From: Niveibacterium terrae
GTDB lineage: Bacteria > Pseudomonadota > Gammaproteobacteria > Burkholderiales > Rhodocyclaceae
Length of the DNA: 64,000 nucleotides
Assembly (NCBI RefSeq): GCF_048213115.1
Contig: NZ_CP172404.1
Span: forward strand, 434,001 to 498,000
Direction of reading: 5' to 3'
Shown here: positions 43,547-51,594 of the stretch, in pieces
Position numbering within the stretch: the stretch's first letter is position 1
How the letters are laid out: each line of letters starts with the position of its first letter
Notes under the pieces: generated by a model
Told to the model about the DNA's origin: nothing
Databases searched by the model: none
What the model saw: only the letters and a program-made list of their open reading frames with translations
Program-made: the position numbers and the translations under genes

Positions 43547-44944
43547 ATGAATCCTGTCTGGATTGTCGATGACGACCGCTCCATCCGCTGGGTGCTCGAA
43601 AAGGCCCTTTCCCGGGAAGGGATCGCGCACCGCAGCTTTTCTTCCGCCTCCGAGGCGCAGGCCGAACTCGATGGCGGAGCCCCGCCTCCGCAGGCGATGA
43701 TGAGTGACATCAGGATGCCCGGCGAGAGCGGGCTGGTGCTGCTGGAGAAGGTCAAGGCGCGCTTTCCGCAGCTGCCGGTCATCATCATGACCGCGTATTC
43801 GGATCTGGACAGCGCGGTATCGGCTTTCCAGGGCGGAGCTTTCGAGTACCTGCCCAAGCCTTTCGACGTCGATCAGGCGGTCGAGCTGGTGCGGCGAGCG
43901 ATCGAAGAGTCGCGCACGCGCGGCACGGTGCCCGAGGAATCCTCGACGGTGCCCGAGATCCTCGGCCAGGCGCCGGCGATGCAGGAAGTGTTCCGCGCGA
44001 TCGGGCGCCTCGCCCAGTCCCATGCGACGGTGATGATCAATGGCGAATCCGGTTCGGGCAAGGAGCTCGTTGCGCGCGCGCTGCACCGCCACAGCCCGCG
44101 CAAACAGGCGCCTTTCATTGCGATCAATACGGCGGCCATTCCGAAAGATCTGCTCGAGTCCGAGCTTTTCGGTCACGAACGCGGCGCCTTCACCGGCGCG
44201 AACACGCAGCGCCGGGGCCGTTTTGAGCAGGCCGAAGGCGGCACGCTCTTCCTCGACGAGATCGGCGACATGCCCGCCGAGCTGCAGACCCGGCTGCTCA
44301 GGGTGCTGTCGGACGGGCACTTCTACCGGGTCGGCGGACAGCAGCCGATCAAGGCGAATGTCCGGGTCATCGCCGCGACGCACCAGAACCTCGAAGATCG
44401 GGTTCGCGACGGCCTGTTCCGCGAAGACCTGTTCCACCGCCTGAACGTGATCCGGCTCAGGCTGCCGTCGCTGCGCGAGCGGCGCGAAGACATTCCTCTG
44501 CTCGCCCACCACTTCCTCGCGCGCAGCGCTTTGGAACTCGGTGTCGAGACGAAGAGGCTGACGCCGACCGCGCTCAAGTACATGCAGACCCTCGATTTTC
44601 CCGGCAACGTGCGCCAGCTCGAAAACCTCTGTCACTGGCTGACCGTGATGGCGCCTGGCCAGACCGTCGATGTCGCCGACCTGCCTTCCGAGTTGCGCGA
44701 GCAGGCTGCTCGTCCGGTCAGCTCGTCCTGGGTCGAAGCGTTGGCCACCGAGGCCGACCGGATGCTTGCGGGGCAGCCGGGCGAAGTCTTTGACAGGCTG
44801 ACTCACGAGTTTGAACGGGTGCTGATCCGCCGCGCGCTGAACCTGACCGGAGGCAAGCGGGTTGAAGCGGCCCAGCTGCTGGGCATTGGTCGCAACACGA
44901 TCACGCGCAAGATCCAGGAGCTCGGGATGGACGCGGAAAACTGA
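43547..44944 (+). CDS. glnG: Nitrogen-regulation response regulator NtrC
   Basis: Sigma-54 activator of 465 aa. The receiver domain has VDDD and Asp54 in MMSDIRMPGESG. The Asp number equals that of E. coli NtrC, which supports the Met at 43547 (GGA 6 nt upstream) over a Met two codons earlier. AAA+: Walker A GESGSGKELVA, sigma-54 contact loop GAFTGA, Walker B GGTLFLDEIGDMP. C-terminal Fis-type HTH: LNLTGGKRVEAAQLLGIGRNTITRKIQEL. Phosphorylated by NtrB (glnL) just upstream. A palindrome follows the stop. Confidence 0.96.
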   Translation: MNPVWIVDDDRSIRWVLEKALSREGIAHRSFSSASEAQAELDGGAPPPQAMMSDIRMPGESGLVLLEKVKARFPQLPVIIMTAYSDLDSAVSAFQGGAFEYLPKPFDVDQAVELVRRAIEESRTRGTVPEESSTVPEILGQAPAMQEVFRAIGRLAQSHATVMINGESGSGKELVARALHRHSPRKQAPFIAINTAAIPKDLLESELFGHERGAFTGANTQRRGRFEQAEGGTLFLDEIGDMPAELQTRLLRVLSDGHFYRVGGQQPIKANVRVIAATHQNLEDRVRDGLFREDLFHRLNVIRLRLPSLRERREDIPLLAHHFLARSALELGVETKRLTPTALKYMQTLDFPGNVRQLENLCHWLTVMAPGQTVDVADLPSELREQAARPVSSSWVEALATEADRMLAGQPGEVFDRLTHEFERVLIRRALNLTGGKRVEAAQLLGIGRNTITRKIQELGMDAEN

Positions 44945-44981
44945 TGCACTACTGTGGTGCGTTTTAGCCTGCGCACCACAG
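44945..44981. promoter_or_regulatory. NtrC-type box overlapping a perfect hairpin, glnG-birA gap
   Basis: TGCACTACTGTGGTGCG at 44945-44961 has the TGCAC-N7-GTGC pattern and agrees with the NtrC consensus at most bases. It overlaps a 10-bp perfect inverted repeat, CTGTGGTGCG/CGCACCACAG (44952-44981), which could be a terminator-like hairpin for glnG. No T-tract follows. Either function is possible. Confidence 0.5.
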
Positions 44982-45062
44982 TTTCACGAAATTTCGCCGA
45001 TTTCTCGCGCACGTCCGAATCCGCCGCTAAACTCGCGCCTTTGCACCACGGCGAAGCCTTCC

Positions 45063-45857
45063 GTGAGCGACCGTACCGATACCGAACTTCTGCGCCTCAA
45101 GGCGGCCCTGGGCGAATACTCGACCCGCTTCGACGCCGACCTGCTTGAATCCTGTTCCTCGACCAACTCCCTGCTGCTTGAACGAGCCTCCCGGGGCGCG
45201 CCTTCGGGCAGCGTGCTGTGGGCTCTGGAGCAGACGGCGGGCCGCGGCCGGCGTGGCCGGGCGTGGATCTCCACCGTCGGGGACAGTCTGACTTTTTCGC
45301 TGCTCTGGCGCTTCGATTCTTCGATCTCGCTCGATGGCCTTTCCCTGGTTGCCGGCTTGGCCGTCGTCGATGCGCTCTCCTCCTTGGGCGTTGCAGGTCT
45401 GGCCTTGAAGTGGCCCAACGATGTCTGGCTCGATGGGCGCAAGCTCTGCGGTTTGCTCGTCGAACTGCAGCAGAGCGGCTCGCGGGTCGGTGCTGTCGTC
45501 GGCATAGGTCTGAACCTGGACTTGCCTGCCGGGGCTTCCCGACTCGATCAGCCCGTCGCGGCGCTCAGCGATGCGCTCCCCCGGCCCGTCGATGGTGCCG
45601 AAGTGCTCGCCGCTGTGCTGACCCGGCTGGCGATCCGTTTTGAGCGCTTCGCCCGCGAAGGCTTTGCCGGCCAGCGCGAAGACTGGCTGGCGTGCAACGG
45701 TCTGGCCGGGCAAACGGTCAGGCTGATCGAGGACGACGGTGAAACTCTGGGCCTCTGTGCCGGGGTCGACGCTGATGGAGCGCTGCTGCTGCGTGTCGGC
45801 TCCGTCGTGCGCCGGGTTCTGGGAGGCGATGTTTCGCTGAGGAGGGCCGCGCAATGA
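45063..45857 (+). CDS. birA: Biotin-[acetyl-CoA carboxylase] ligase, no DNA-binding domain
   Basis: Attaches biotin to the carboxylase carrier protein. It has 264 aa, with no N-terminal winged helix, so it lacks the repressor function of E. coli BirA. Seen: SCSSTNSLLLE, the biotin-adenylate loop GRGRRGRAWIS, KWPNDVWL, CGLLVEL and VVGIGLNLDLP. GTG at 45063 is the best start; sequence further upstream in frame overlaps glnG. It overlaps coaX by 4 nt. The birA-coaX pair is common in beta- and gammaproteobacteria. Confidence 0.92.
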   Translation: MSDRTDTELLRLKAALGEYSTRFDADLLESCSSTNSLLLERASRGAPSGSVLWALEQTAGRGRRGRAWISTVGDSLTFSLLWRFDSSISLDGLSLVAGLAVVDALSSLGVAGLALKWPNDVWLDGRKLCGLLVELQQSGSRVGAVVGIGLNLDLPAGASRLDQPVAALSDALPRPVDGAEVLAAVLTRLAIRFERFAREGFAGQREDWLACNGLAGQTVRLIEDDGETLGLCAGVDADGALLLRVGSVVRRVLGGDVSLRRAAQ

Positions 45858-46564
45858 TGCTTCTGGTCGATGCGGGCAATACCCGGATCAAGTTCGGTTG
45901 GCACGATGGTCAGCAGTGGATCTGTCGCGAGGACATCTCCCACGAAGCGCTGGGCGCGGTCAATTTCACGCGCTTCGGAACCCCTCACCGCATCCTGGTC
46001 GCGCATGTCGCGTCGGAGCCGGTGCGTCTGAGGCTTCTGCAGATGCTGGTGCCGTGGATGGACCGCACCGAATGGCTCAAGGCCGAATTCGAGCGCTGCG
46101 GCGTGCGCAACCTCTATGCGGATCCGACGCGGCTCGGCGCGGACCGCTGGGCGGCTGCGATCGGCGCCTGGCATCGCGTCAAGGGCGCTTGTGTCGTCGT
46201 CTCGGCCGGCACCGCGACGACCGTCGATGCGATCGACGAGCACGGCTCTTTTCTCGGTGGCCTGATCCTGCCCGGGCACGGCCTGATGCAGCGCGCTCTG
46301 GCGTCCGGGACCGCGGCCCTGCCTCTGGCTGAAGGCCAGTGCGTGCCCTTTCCGCAGAACACGCACGATGCGATCGAGACCGGAATCCGTTATGCGCAGG
46401 CCGGGGCGGTCGAACGCTTTCGCGGCCAGATGCCCTTCGGTACGACCGTCGTGTTGTCGGGCGGTTCGGCGTCGGCGTTGGCTCCGCTGATCGCGCCTCC
46501 ACGGCTGGATTTCCCCAATCTGGTTCTCGAAGGCCTGCTGAACATCGTCCGCAGCGAAACCTGA
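45854..46564 (+). CDS. coaX: Type III pantothenate kinase
   Basis: First enzyme of CoA synthesis, ASKHA-fold kinase of 236 aa. It opens LLVDAGNTRIKFGWHDG (phosphate-1 motif). GADRWAAAIGA is the pantothenate-binding block, and SAGTATTVDAIDEHGSFLGGLILPG is the phosphate-2/adenosine region. LSGGSA near the end fits the family. Coupled to birA. With coaD this is the second CoA gene in the window. Confidence 0.95.
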   Translation: MMLLVDAGNTRIKFGWHDGQQWICREDISHEALGAVNFTRFGTPHRILVAHVASEPVRLRLLQMLVPWMDRTEWLKAEFERCGVRNLYADPTRLGADRWAAAIGAWHRVKGACVVVSAGTATTVDAIDEHGSFLGGLILPGHGLMQRALASGTAALPLAEGQCVPFPQNTHDAIETGIRYAQAGAVERFRGQMPFGTTVVLSGGSASALAPLIAPPRLDFPNLVLEGLLNIVRSET

Positions 46565-46622
46565 ACGCCCACTGCGGCCCGGGCTCGGGTAGCATTACCC
46601 CTTCTGCATCAGGAGGGTCGCC

Positions 46623-47624
46623 ATGTCGCTGGTCGATTTCATCAAGAAACAGTTCATCGACGTCATCCACTGGACCGAGGACGATGAGAGCGTGCTGGCT
46701 TGGCGCTATCCGATGCGGGACATGGAAATCCAGTACGGAGCTCAGCTGACGGTCCGCGAATCCCAGCTCGCGCTCTTCGTCAATGAAGGTCAGGTGGCCG
46801 ACGTGTTCCCTGCCGGCCTGCACACGCTGACGACGCGAACCCTGCCCCTGCTGACCAACCTGAAGAACTGGGACAAGCTCTTCGAGTCGCCGTTCAAGAG
46901 CGATGTCTATTTCTTCAGCACGCGACTCAAGCTCGACCGAAAATGGGGAACGCCCCAGCCGATCACGATCCGCGACAAGGATTTCGGCATGGTCAGGCTG
47001 CGCGCTTTCGGCCTCTATTCCTACCGCATCCTCGACGCGAAGCTCTTCCACTCCCAGGTCAGCGGCACCCGCGAGCGCTATACGGTCGAAGACCTTGACG
47101 GCCAGCTGCGCGGAACCGTGATCTCGGCGATGACCGATCTGTTCGGCGAGTCGGGAATCCCCTTCCTCGACATGGCGGCCAACCAGGCCGAATTCGGCGC
47201 TCAGCTGAAGGCTCACCTCGCACCCCAGTTCGAACGATTGGGCCTCGCGCTGGACAGCTTCGTCGTCGAGAACGTGTCGCTGCCCGAAGAGCTGCAGAAA
47301 GTGCTCGATCAGCGGATCGGCATCAACATGGTCGGCGATCTGGGCAAGTTCACGCAGTACCAGGTCGCCAACAGTATCCCGATCGCGGCTGGCAACGAAG
47401 GCGGACTCGCCGGGGCCGGCGCCGCGCTCGGTGCCGGGCTGACGATGGGGCAGGCGATGGTCGGCGCTCTCGCTCAGGCCACTCCAGCCGCCGCCGCTGC
47501 CGTGCCCAGCGCCGATGAAGTCGTCGCGCTGCTTGAAAAGCTGCACGGCCTGATGGAGAAGGGCATCCTGTCCGAAGAGGAATTCGCAGCCAAGAAGGCG
47601 GAGCTGCTCGGCAAGCTCGGCTGA
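46623..47624 (+). CDS. SPFH-domain protein with C-terminal SHOCT motif
   Basis: Band-7/SPFH-like scaffold of 333 aa (YdjI/virion-core type). Residues about 20-230 form the SPFH region: VLAWRYPMRDMEIQYGAQLTVRESQLALFVNEGQV, then FFSTRLKLDRKWGTP and RLRAFGLYSYRILD. No N-terminal membrane helix, so it may associate peripherally. An Ala/Gly-rich linker (about 255-290) leads to a SHOCT tail, VALLEKLHGLMEKGILSEEEFAAKKAELL. SD GGAGG precedes the ATG. It is the first gene of a tight five-gene cassette; the next gene starts 6 nt later. Confidence 0.82.
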   Translation: MSLVDFIKKQFIDVIHWTEDDESVLAWRYPMRDMEIQYGAQLTVRESQLALFVNEGQVADVFPAGLHTLTTRTLPLLTNLKNWDKLFESPFKSDVYFFSTRLKLDRKWGTPQPITIRDKDFGMVRLRAFGLYSYRILDAKLFHSQVSGTRERYTVEDLDGQLRGTVISAMTDLFGESGIPFLDMAANQAEFGAQLKAHLAPQFERLGLALDSFVVENVSLPEELQKVLDQRIGINMVGDLGKFTQYQVANSIPIAAGNEGGLAGAGAALGAGLTMGQAMVGALAQATPAAAAAVPSADEVVALLEKLHGLMEKGILSEEEFAAKKAELLGKLG

Positions 47625-47630
47625 TCCGCG

Positions 47631-49550
47631 ATGCCTGTCCAGGTCTCCTGTTCCAGCTGCGGCGCTCCGGTCCGCTTCCAGTCGGCCGGCTCGGCCGTGG
47701 CCGTCTGTCCCTTCTGCCGCAGCACGCTGGCGCGCGACGGCGAAGCGCTGAAGAATCTCGGCAAGATGGCTGAGCTTCTGGCCGACGACTCCCCGCTGCA
47801 GATCGGCTCGACCGGCAGCTGGCGGGGCGTCGGCTTCGCGGTGCTCGGCCGATTGCAGATGCGCTACGGAGCAGGTGCCTGGAACGAATGGCACATCGTC
47901 TTTGACGATCAGCGCCACGGTTGGCTCTCCGACGCTCAGGGTTTGTGGACGCTGACGCTGCCGCTGCGCCTCGCGTCCGAAGTCCCTGGCTTCGCTGCGA
48001 TCAAACCCGGCCAGAAGATGGCGCTCGCCGGCAAGGTCTTCGAGGTTACGAACAAGGAAGAAGCGGTCTGCCTGTCCGGAGAAGGCGAGTTGCCTTTCAT
48101 CGCCGGCGCGGGATATGTCGCGAACGTCGTCGACTTGAGATCAGCGGATGCGTTTGCGACGCTGGACTATTCGGAATCTCCTCCGCAGTGCTTCGTCGGC
48201 GAAGCGGTCGAAGCCGGGACGCTGAAGCTCGGGAATCTGCGCGATCGGGCCCGCGAAGCCTTGGTCGAAAAACCGAAGCACAAGGCTTTGGCCCTTGCCT
48301 GCCCCAGCTGCGGCAGTCCCTGGCATCTGCATGATCAGGCCATCCTCTCGGTCGCCTGTCCAGCCTGCGGCGCGCTGTCCGACGTCGACGGCGAGCTCGC
48401 GAAGGTGCGCAAGGCGGCCAAGGCGGGCTCGACCATTCTTCCTGCCCTGCCTCTGGGCAGCCGGGGCAAGCTCGCGGGGCAGGAATGGGAGGCGATCGGT
48501 TTTCAGCGCAAGAGCACGGTCGGCGAGATCGGAGCTGACTGGGACGAGTACCTGCTCTACGATGGCCATGGTGGTTTTGCCTGGCTTGCCGCCGAGCGCG
48601 GCCACTGGAACTTCATCCGCCAGCTCAACAGCCAGCCCGCGATGTCCAGATTCGGCGGGCAGGACGTGCGTTTGAACGGCAAGGAGTTCCGCCACTTCGC
48701 GAGCTACCGGGGCGAGACGCGCTTCGTGCTCGGCGAGTTCACGTGGAAGGTTTCGGTGGGCGAGCAGGTCGAAGTGACCGACTACATCGCGCCGCCGCAG
48801 ATCCTCTCGCACGAGAAATCGGCGAGCGAGATCACCTGGTCGCAGGGTGAATACCTCTCACCCGAAGAGATCACGAAGGCCTTCGGTCTCAAACGCGCTT
48901 TGCCGCCGCCGGGCGGAATCAACGCCTGCCAGCCCAACCCCTATGGGCAGCGGAGCGTTCCTTTGCTGCTGGCGCTGCTCGCGAGCGCTTTGTTCGCGCT
49001 GATCGTGCATTTCGCGCTGGGCGGAGGCGCGTCGGGGCGCACTGTTTTCTCGACCCGCTTCGAACTCGTGCCTGGCGTCGAGAGCTCTTCGAGCAGCGAA
49101 GCTTTCCGGATCGACCGCGACATCGCGAGGCTGGAGTTGCATCACCGCGCTCCGGTATCGAACAGCTGGGTCAATGTGCAGACCGAGTTGGTCAACCGCA
49201 AAACCGGGCAGATCTATTCGGCCAGCAAGGAGCTGTCCTACTATTCGGGCGTCGACGACGGCGAGAGCTGGTCAGAAGGCAAACAGGAGGGCGAGACGGT
49301 CTTCTATGGTGTGCCGGCCGGCGAGTACAGCCTCGTCGTCCACGGCGAAGCCGCTCCGGATGCCGCTCCCGGACTCACCGACACCCTCTCCTTGCAGAGC
49401 GCTCCGGCGCCTTTCACGAACCTGCTGATCTGCTGGATCTTCCTCGCCCTCTGGCCGATCTTCAACTGGCAGCGCGCCTCCTCATTCGAGACTTCGCGCT
49501 GGGCCTGGAGCGACCATCCGCGCAGCGGAGCCGAGAAAGAGGAAGACTGA
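47631..49550 (+). CDS. DUF4178-type membrane protein with two zinc ribbons
   Basis: Protein of 639 aa. Two halves each open with a CxxC...CxxC zinc ribbon: CSSCGAP...CPFC near residues 7-29, and CPSCGSP...CPAC near 224-247. Each is followed by a beta-rich block with the pattern WRGVGFAVLGRLQ...WNEWHIVF or WEAIGFQRKSTV...WDEYLLYD, which I take to be DUF4178 domains. The C-terminus has a membrane helix (about 443-463), a ~130-residue exterior beta domain and a last helix (FTNLLICWIFLALWPIF). Function unknown. It overlaps the next gene by 1 nt. Confidence 0.75.
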   Translation: MPVQVSCSSCGAPVRFQSAGSAVAVCPFCRSTLARDGEALKNLGKMAELLADDSPLQIGSTGSWRGVGFAVLGRLQMRYGAGAWNEWHIVFDDQRHGWLSDAQGLWTLTLPLRLASEVPGFAAIKPGQKMALAGKVFEVTNKEEAVCLSGEGELPFIAGAGYVANVVDLRSADAFATLDYSESPPQCFVGEAVEAGTLKLGNLRDRAREALVEKPKHKALALACPSCGSPWHLHDQAILSVACPACGALSDVDGELAKVRKAAKAGSTILPALPLGSRGKLAGQEWEAIGFQRKSTVGEIGADWDEYLLYDGHGGFAWLAAERGHWNFIRQLNSQPAMSRFGGQDVRLNGKEFRHFASYRGETRFVLGEFTWKVSVGEQVEVTDYIAPPQILSHEKSASEITWSQGEYLSPEEITKAFGLKRALPPPGGINACQPNPYGQRSVPLLLALLASALFALIVHFALGGGASGRTVFSTRFELVPGVESSSSSEAFRIDRDIARLELHHRAPVSNSWVNVQTELVNRKTGQIYSASKELSYYSGVDDGESWSEGKQEGETVFYGVPAGEYSLVVHGEAAPDAAPGLTDTLSLQSAPAPFTNLLICWIFLALWPIFNWQRASSFETSRWAWSDHPRSGAEKEED

Positions 49551-49702
49551 TGCGCAACTATCTGATCGCAGCCTTGATCGCCCTCGCCGCTCTGGGCTGG
49601 GCTGACCGCCGGGGCTGGGGGCTGTTCGACGAGCGCGGCGGAGTCGGCCCGCGCGGTGCCGGTAGCAGCTGGGGCGGTTCCGGCCGCGTCTATCACAAGT
49701 GA
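49550..49702 (+). CDS. Glycine-rich 50-residue membrane peptide
   Basis: Small ORF starting at TGATG, sharing one nucleotide with the stop of the DUF4178 gene. It has one hydrophobic helix (MRNYLIAALIALAALGWA, residues 1-18) followed by a Gly/Arg/Ser-rich tail (GGVGPRGAG, SSWGGSGR). SD is AAAGAGGAAG, 5-8 nt before the ATG. No family recognised. It is 16 nt upstream of the DUF350 gene and fills the operon without gap, which supports it being translated. Confidence 0.65.
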   Translation: MRNYLIAALIALAALGWADRRGWGLFDERGGVGPRGAGSSWGGSGRVYHK

Positions 49703-49718
49703 TCATGGGAGAAATCTG

Positions 49719-49931
49719 ATGGAATGGTTCAGCATCAAACCGCTCGTCGCGTCGGTCGTCTATTCGATCCTGGGCGTCGCGATCTTCTGGTTGTCCTTCA
49801 TCGTTGTGGACAAGATCACGCCTTACGATCTGTGGCGCGAGATCGTCCGTGACCGCAACCTGCCTTTGGCGATCATCGTTGCGGCAATGTGCCTTGGCAT
49901 CGCGATCATCGTCGCGGCGGCGATTCACTGA
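49719..49931 (+). CDS. DUF350 membrane protein
   Basis: Small inner-membrane protein of 70 aa with two helices (about 10-32 and 48-68) around a polar loop, KITPYDLWREIVRDRNLPLA. The TPYDLW...RNLPLAI pattern is the DUF350 (YjfL-like) hallmark. Usually the family has two such repeats; here there is one. The Met at 49719 has GGGAGAA as SD. Function unknown; part of the five-gene cassette. Confidence 0.8.
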   Translation: MEWFSIKPLVASVVYSILGVAIFWLSFIVVDKITPYDLWREIVRDRNLPLAIIVAAMCLGIAIIVAAAIH

Positions 49932-49941
49932 AAGGCGCTGC

Positions 49942-51462
49942 ATGACGGAAACAGGGCGTGGTCAGCGCCACGCGCTGCTGGCATCGGTCTTCATCATCGC
50001 GTCGTGCGGGCTCGCCTATGAGCTCGTGACCGGGGCGCAGTCGAGCTATCTGCTCGGCGACTCGGTGACCCAGTTTTCGACGGTGATCGGCACCTATCTG
50101 TTCGCGATGGGCATCGGCTCGTGGCTGTCGCGCTACATCGAGCGGGCCCTGGTGCTGCGCTTCGTCCAGCTCGAACTGCTTGTCGGCATCGTCGGCGGCT
50201 TTTCTGCGGCGGCGCTGTTCGCGGTCTTCGCTTTCGATGCCGGGCCTTTCCGGCTTTTGCTCTATGCGGTCGTGCTCGCGGTCGGGGTACTGGTTGGACT
50301 GGAGATCCCGCTGGTGATGCGGATACTCAAGCGCGACCTGAGCCTGCGCGATCTGGTCTCGCAGGTCCTGACCGTCGATTATCTCGGCGCCCTGGCTGTC
50401 TCGCTGGCCTTCCCGCTGCTGCTCGCCCCCCATCTTGGCCTCGTGCGCACCGGTCTGATGTTCGGTTTGATGAACGCGGCGGTCGCGCTGTGGGCCGTGC
50501 GGGTCTTCCGCGCCCAGCTGCCACGCTCGCCGGCTCTGCTGCTGCAGGCGCTGGCGGCGATGCTGCTGATCGCGGCGGGCTTCGTTGGCGCGGGGCGTTT
50601 CACAGCTTGGGCCGAACAGCAGATGTACAGCGACGAGATCCTCTATACCCGGACGACGCCCTACCAGAGGATCGTGGTCACCCGCTGGCGCGACGACCTT
50701 CGCCTGTTTCTGAACAACAATCTGCAATTCTCGTCCCGTGACGAGTATCGCTACCACGAGGCGCTGGTCCACCCCGGGCTCGCCTCGCTGCCGGCCGCGC
50801 GCCGGGTGCTCGTGCTGGGCGGCGGAGACGGGCTCGCGGTGCGGGAGATCCTCAAGTATCCGCAAGTTCGCGAAGTGACCCTGGTCGATCTGGATCCGGA
50901 GATGACGACGCTGTTCCGGTCCTCGCCGCCGCTGCGCAAACTCAATGGCGATGCCTTCAATTCACCAAGAGTCAGGGTCATCAACGCCGACGCGGCGCGC
51001 TGGCTGGAGACGGCCGAAGGACTCTTCGACTTCGTCGTCGTCGATTTTCCCGATCCGACCAGTTTTGCGGTCGGCAAGCTCTACACGGTGCCGTTTTACC
51101 GGCTGTTGCAGCGCCGGCTCGCCCCTCATGGCCGGATCGTCGTGCAGTCCACCAGTCCCTACTACGGGCGCAAGGCCTTCTGGACCGTCGTGGCGACGCT
51201 GGAAGCGGCCGGGCTCAAGGTCTCTCCCTACCATGCATTGGTTCCCTCTTTTGGCGAGTGGGGCTTCATCCTCGCTGGTTTTGAGGATTACCGGCCCCCG
51301 GCCCGCCTGCCCGTGCCGACCCGCTTCCTCGATGCCGCTGGCCTTCCCGGCCTCTTCGTCTTCCCGCCCGACATGGGGCGGATCGCCGCCGAACCGAACC
51401 GGCTCAATGCGCAGAACCTGGTGCGCACCTTCGAAGAAGAGTGGAAGCAGGCGATACGCTGA
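49942..51462 (+). CDS. Membrane-embedded spermidine-synthase-like protein
   Basis: Protein of 506 aa. The N-terminal half has about seven membrane helices (residues 12-225). The C-terminal half (about 240-506) is a Rossmann-fold domain like SpeE, with RVLVLGGGDGLAVREILKY as the nucleotide/SAM motif, TLVDLDPEM, FVVVDFPDPTS as the active-site loop, and YGRKAFWTVVATLEAAGL. Such fused proteins may aminopropylate an unknown acceptor rather than make free spermidine. No speD (decarboxylated SAM supply) lies in the window. Last gene of the cassette. Confidence 0.82.
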   Translation: MTETGRGQRHALLASVFIIASCGLAYELVTGAQSSYLLGDSVTQFSTVIGTYLFAMGIGSWLSRYIERALVLRFVQLELLVGIVGGFSAAALFAVFAFDAGPFRLLLYAVVLAVGVLVGLEIPLVMRILKRDLSLRDLVSQVLTVDYLGALAVSLAFPLLLAPHLGLVRTGLMFGLMNAAVALWAVRVFRAQLPRSPALLLQALAAMLLIAAGFVGAGRFTAWAEQQMYSDEILYTRTTPYQRIVVTRWRDDLRLFLNNNLQFSSRDEYRYHEALVHPGLASLPAARRVLVLGGGDGLAVREILKYPQVREVTLVDLDPEMTTLFRSSPPLRKLNGDAFNSPRVRVINADAARWLETAEGLFDFVVVDFPDPTSFAVGKLYTVPFYRLLQRRLAPHGRIVVQSTSPYYGRKAFWTVVATLEAAGLKVSPYHALVPSFGEWGFILAGFEDYRPPARLPVPTRFLDAAGLPGLFVFPPDMGRIAAEPNRLNAQNLVRTFEEEWKQAIR

Positions 51463-51594
51463 GGCAAAACCCCAAGTTTCGACAAGACGGAATTGCGCTG
51501 TCCGCTTACCGTGTCGACAACCCGCTCGCAGCCGGATCTCCGCGGGGAGATCCGCAGAAGCCGGGCCCATGGAATGGACTTGGAGAAGACATCG

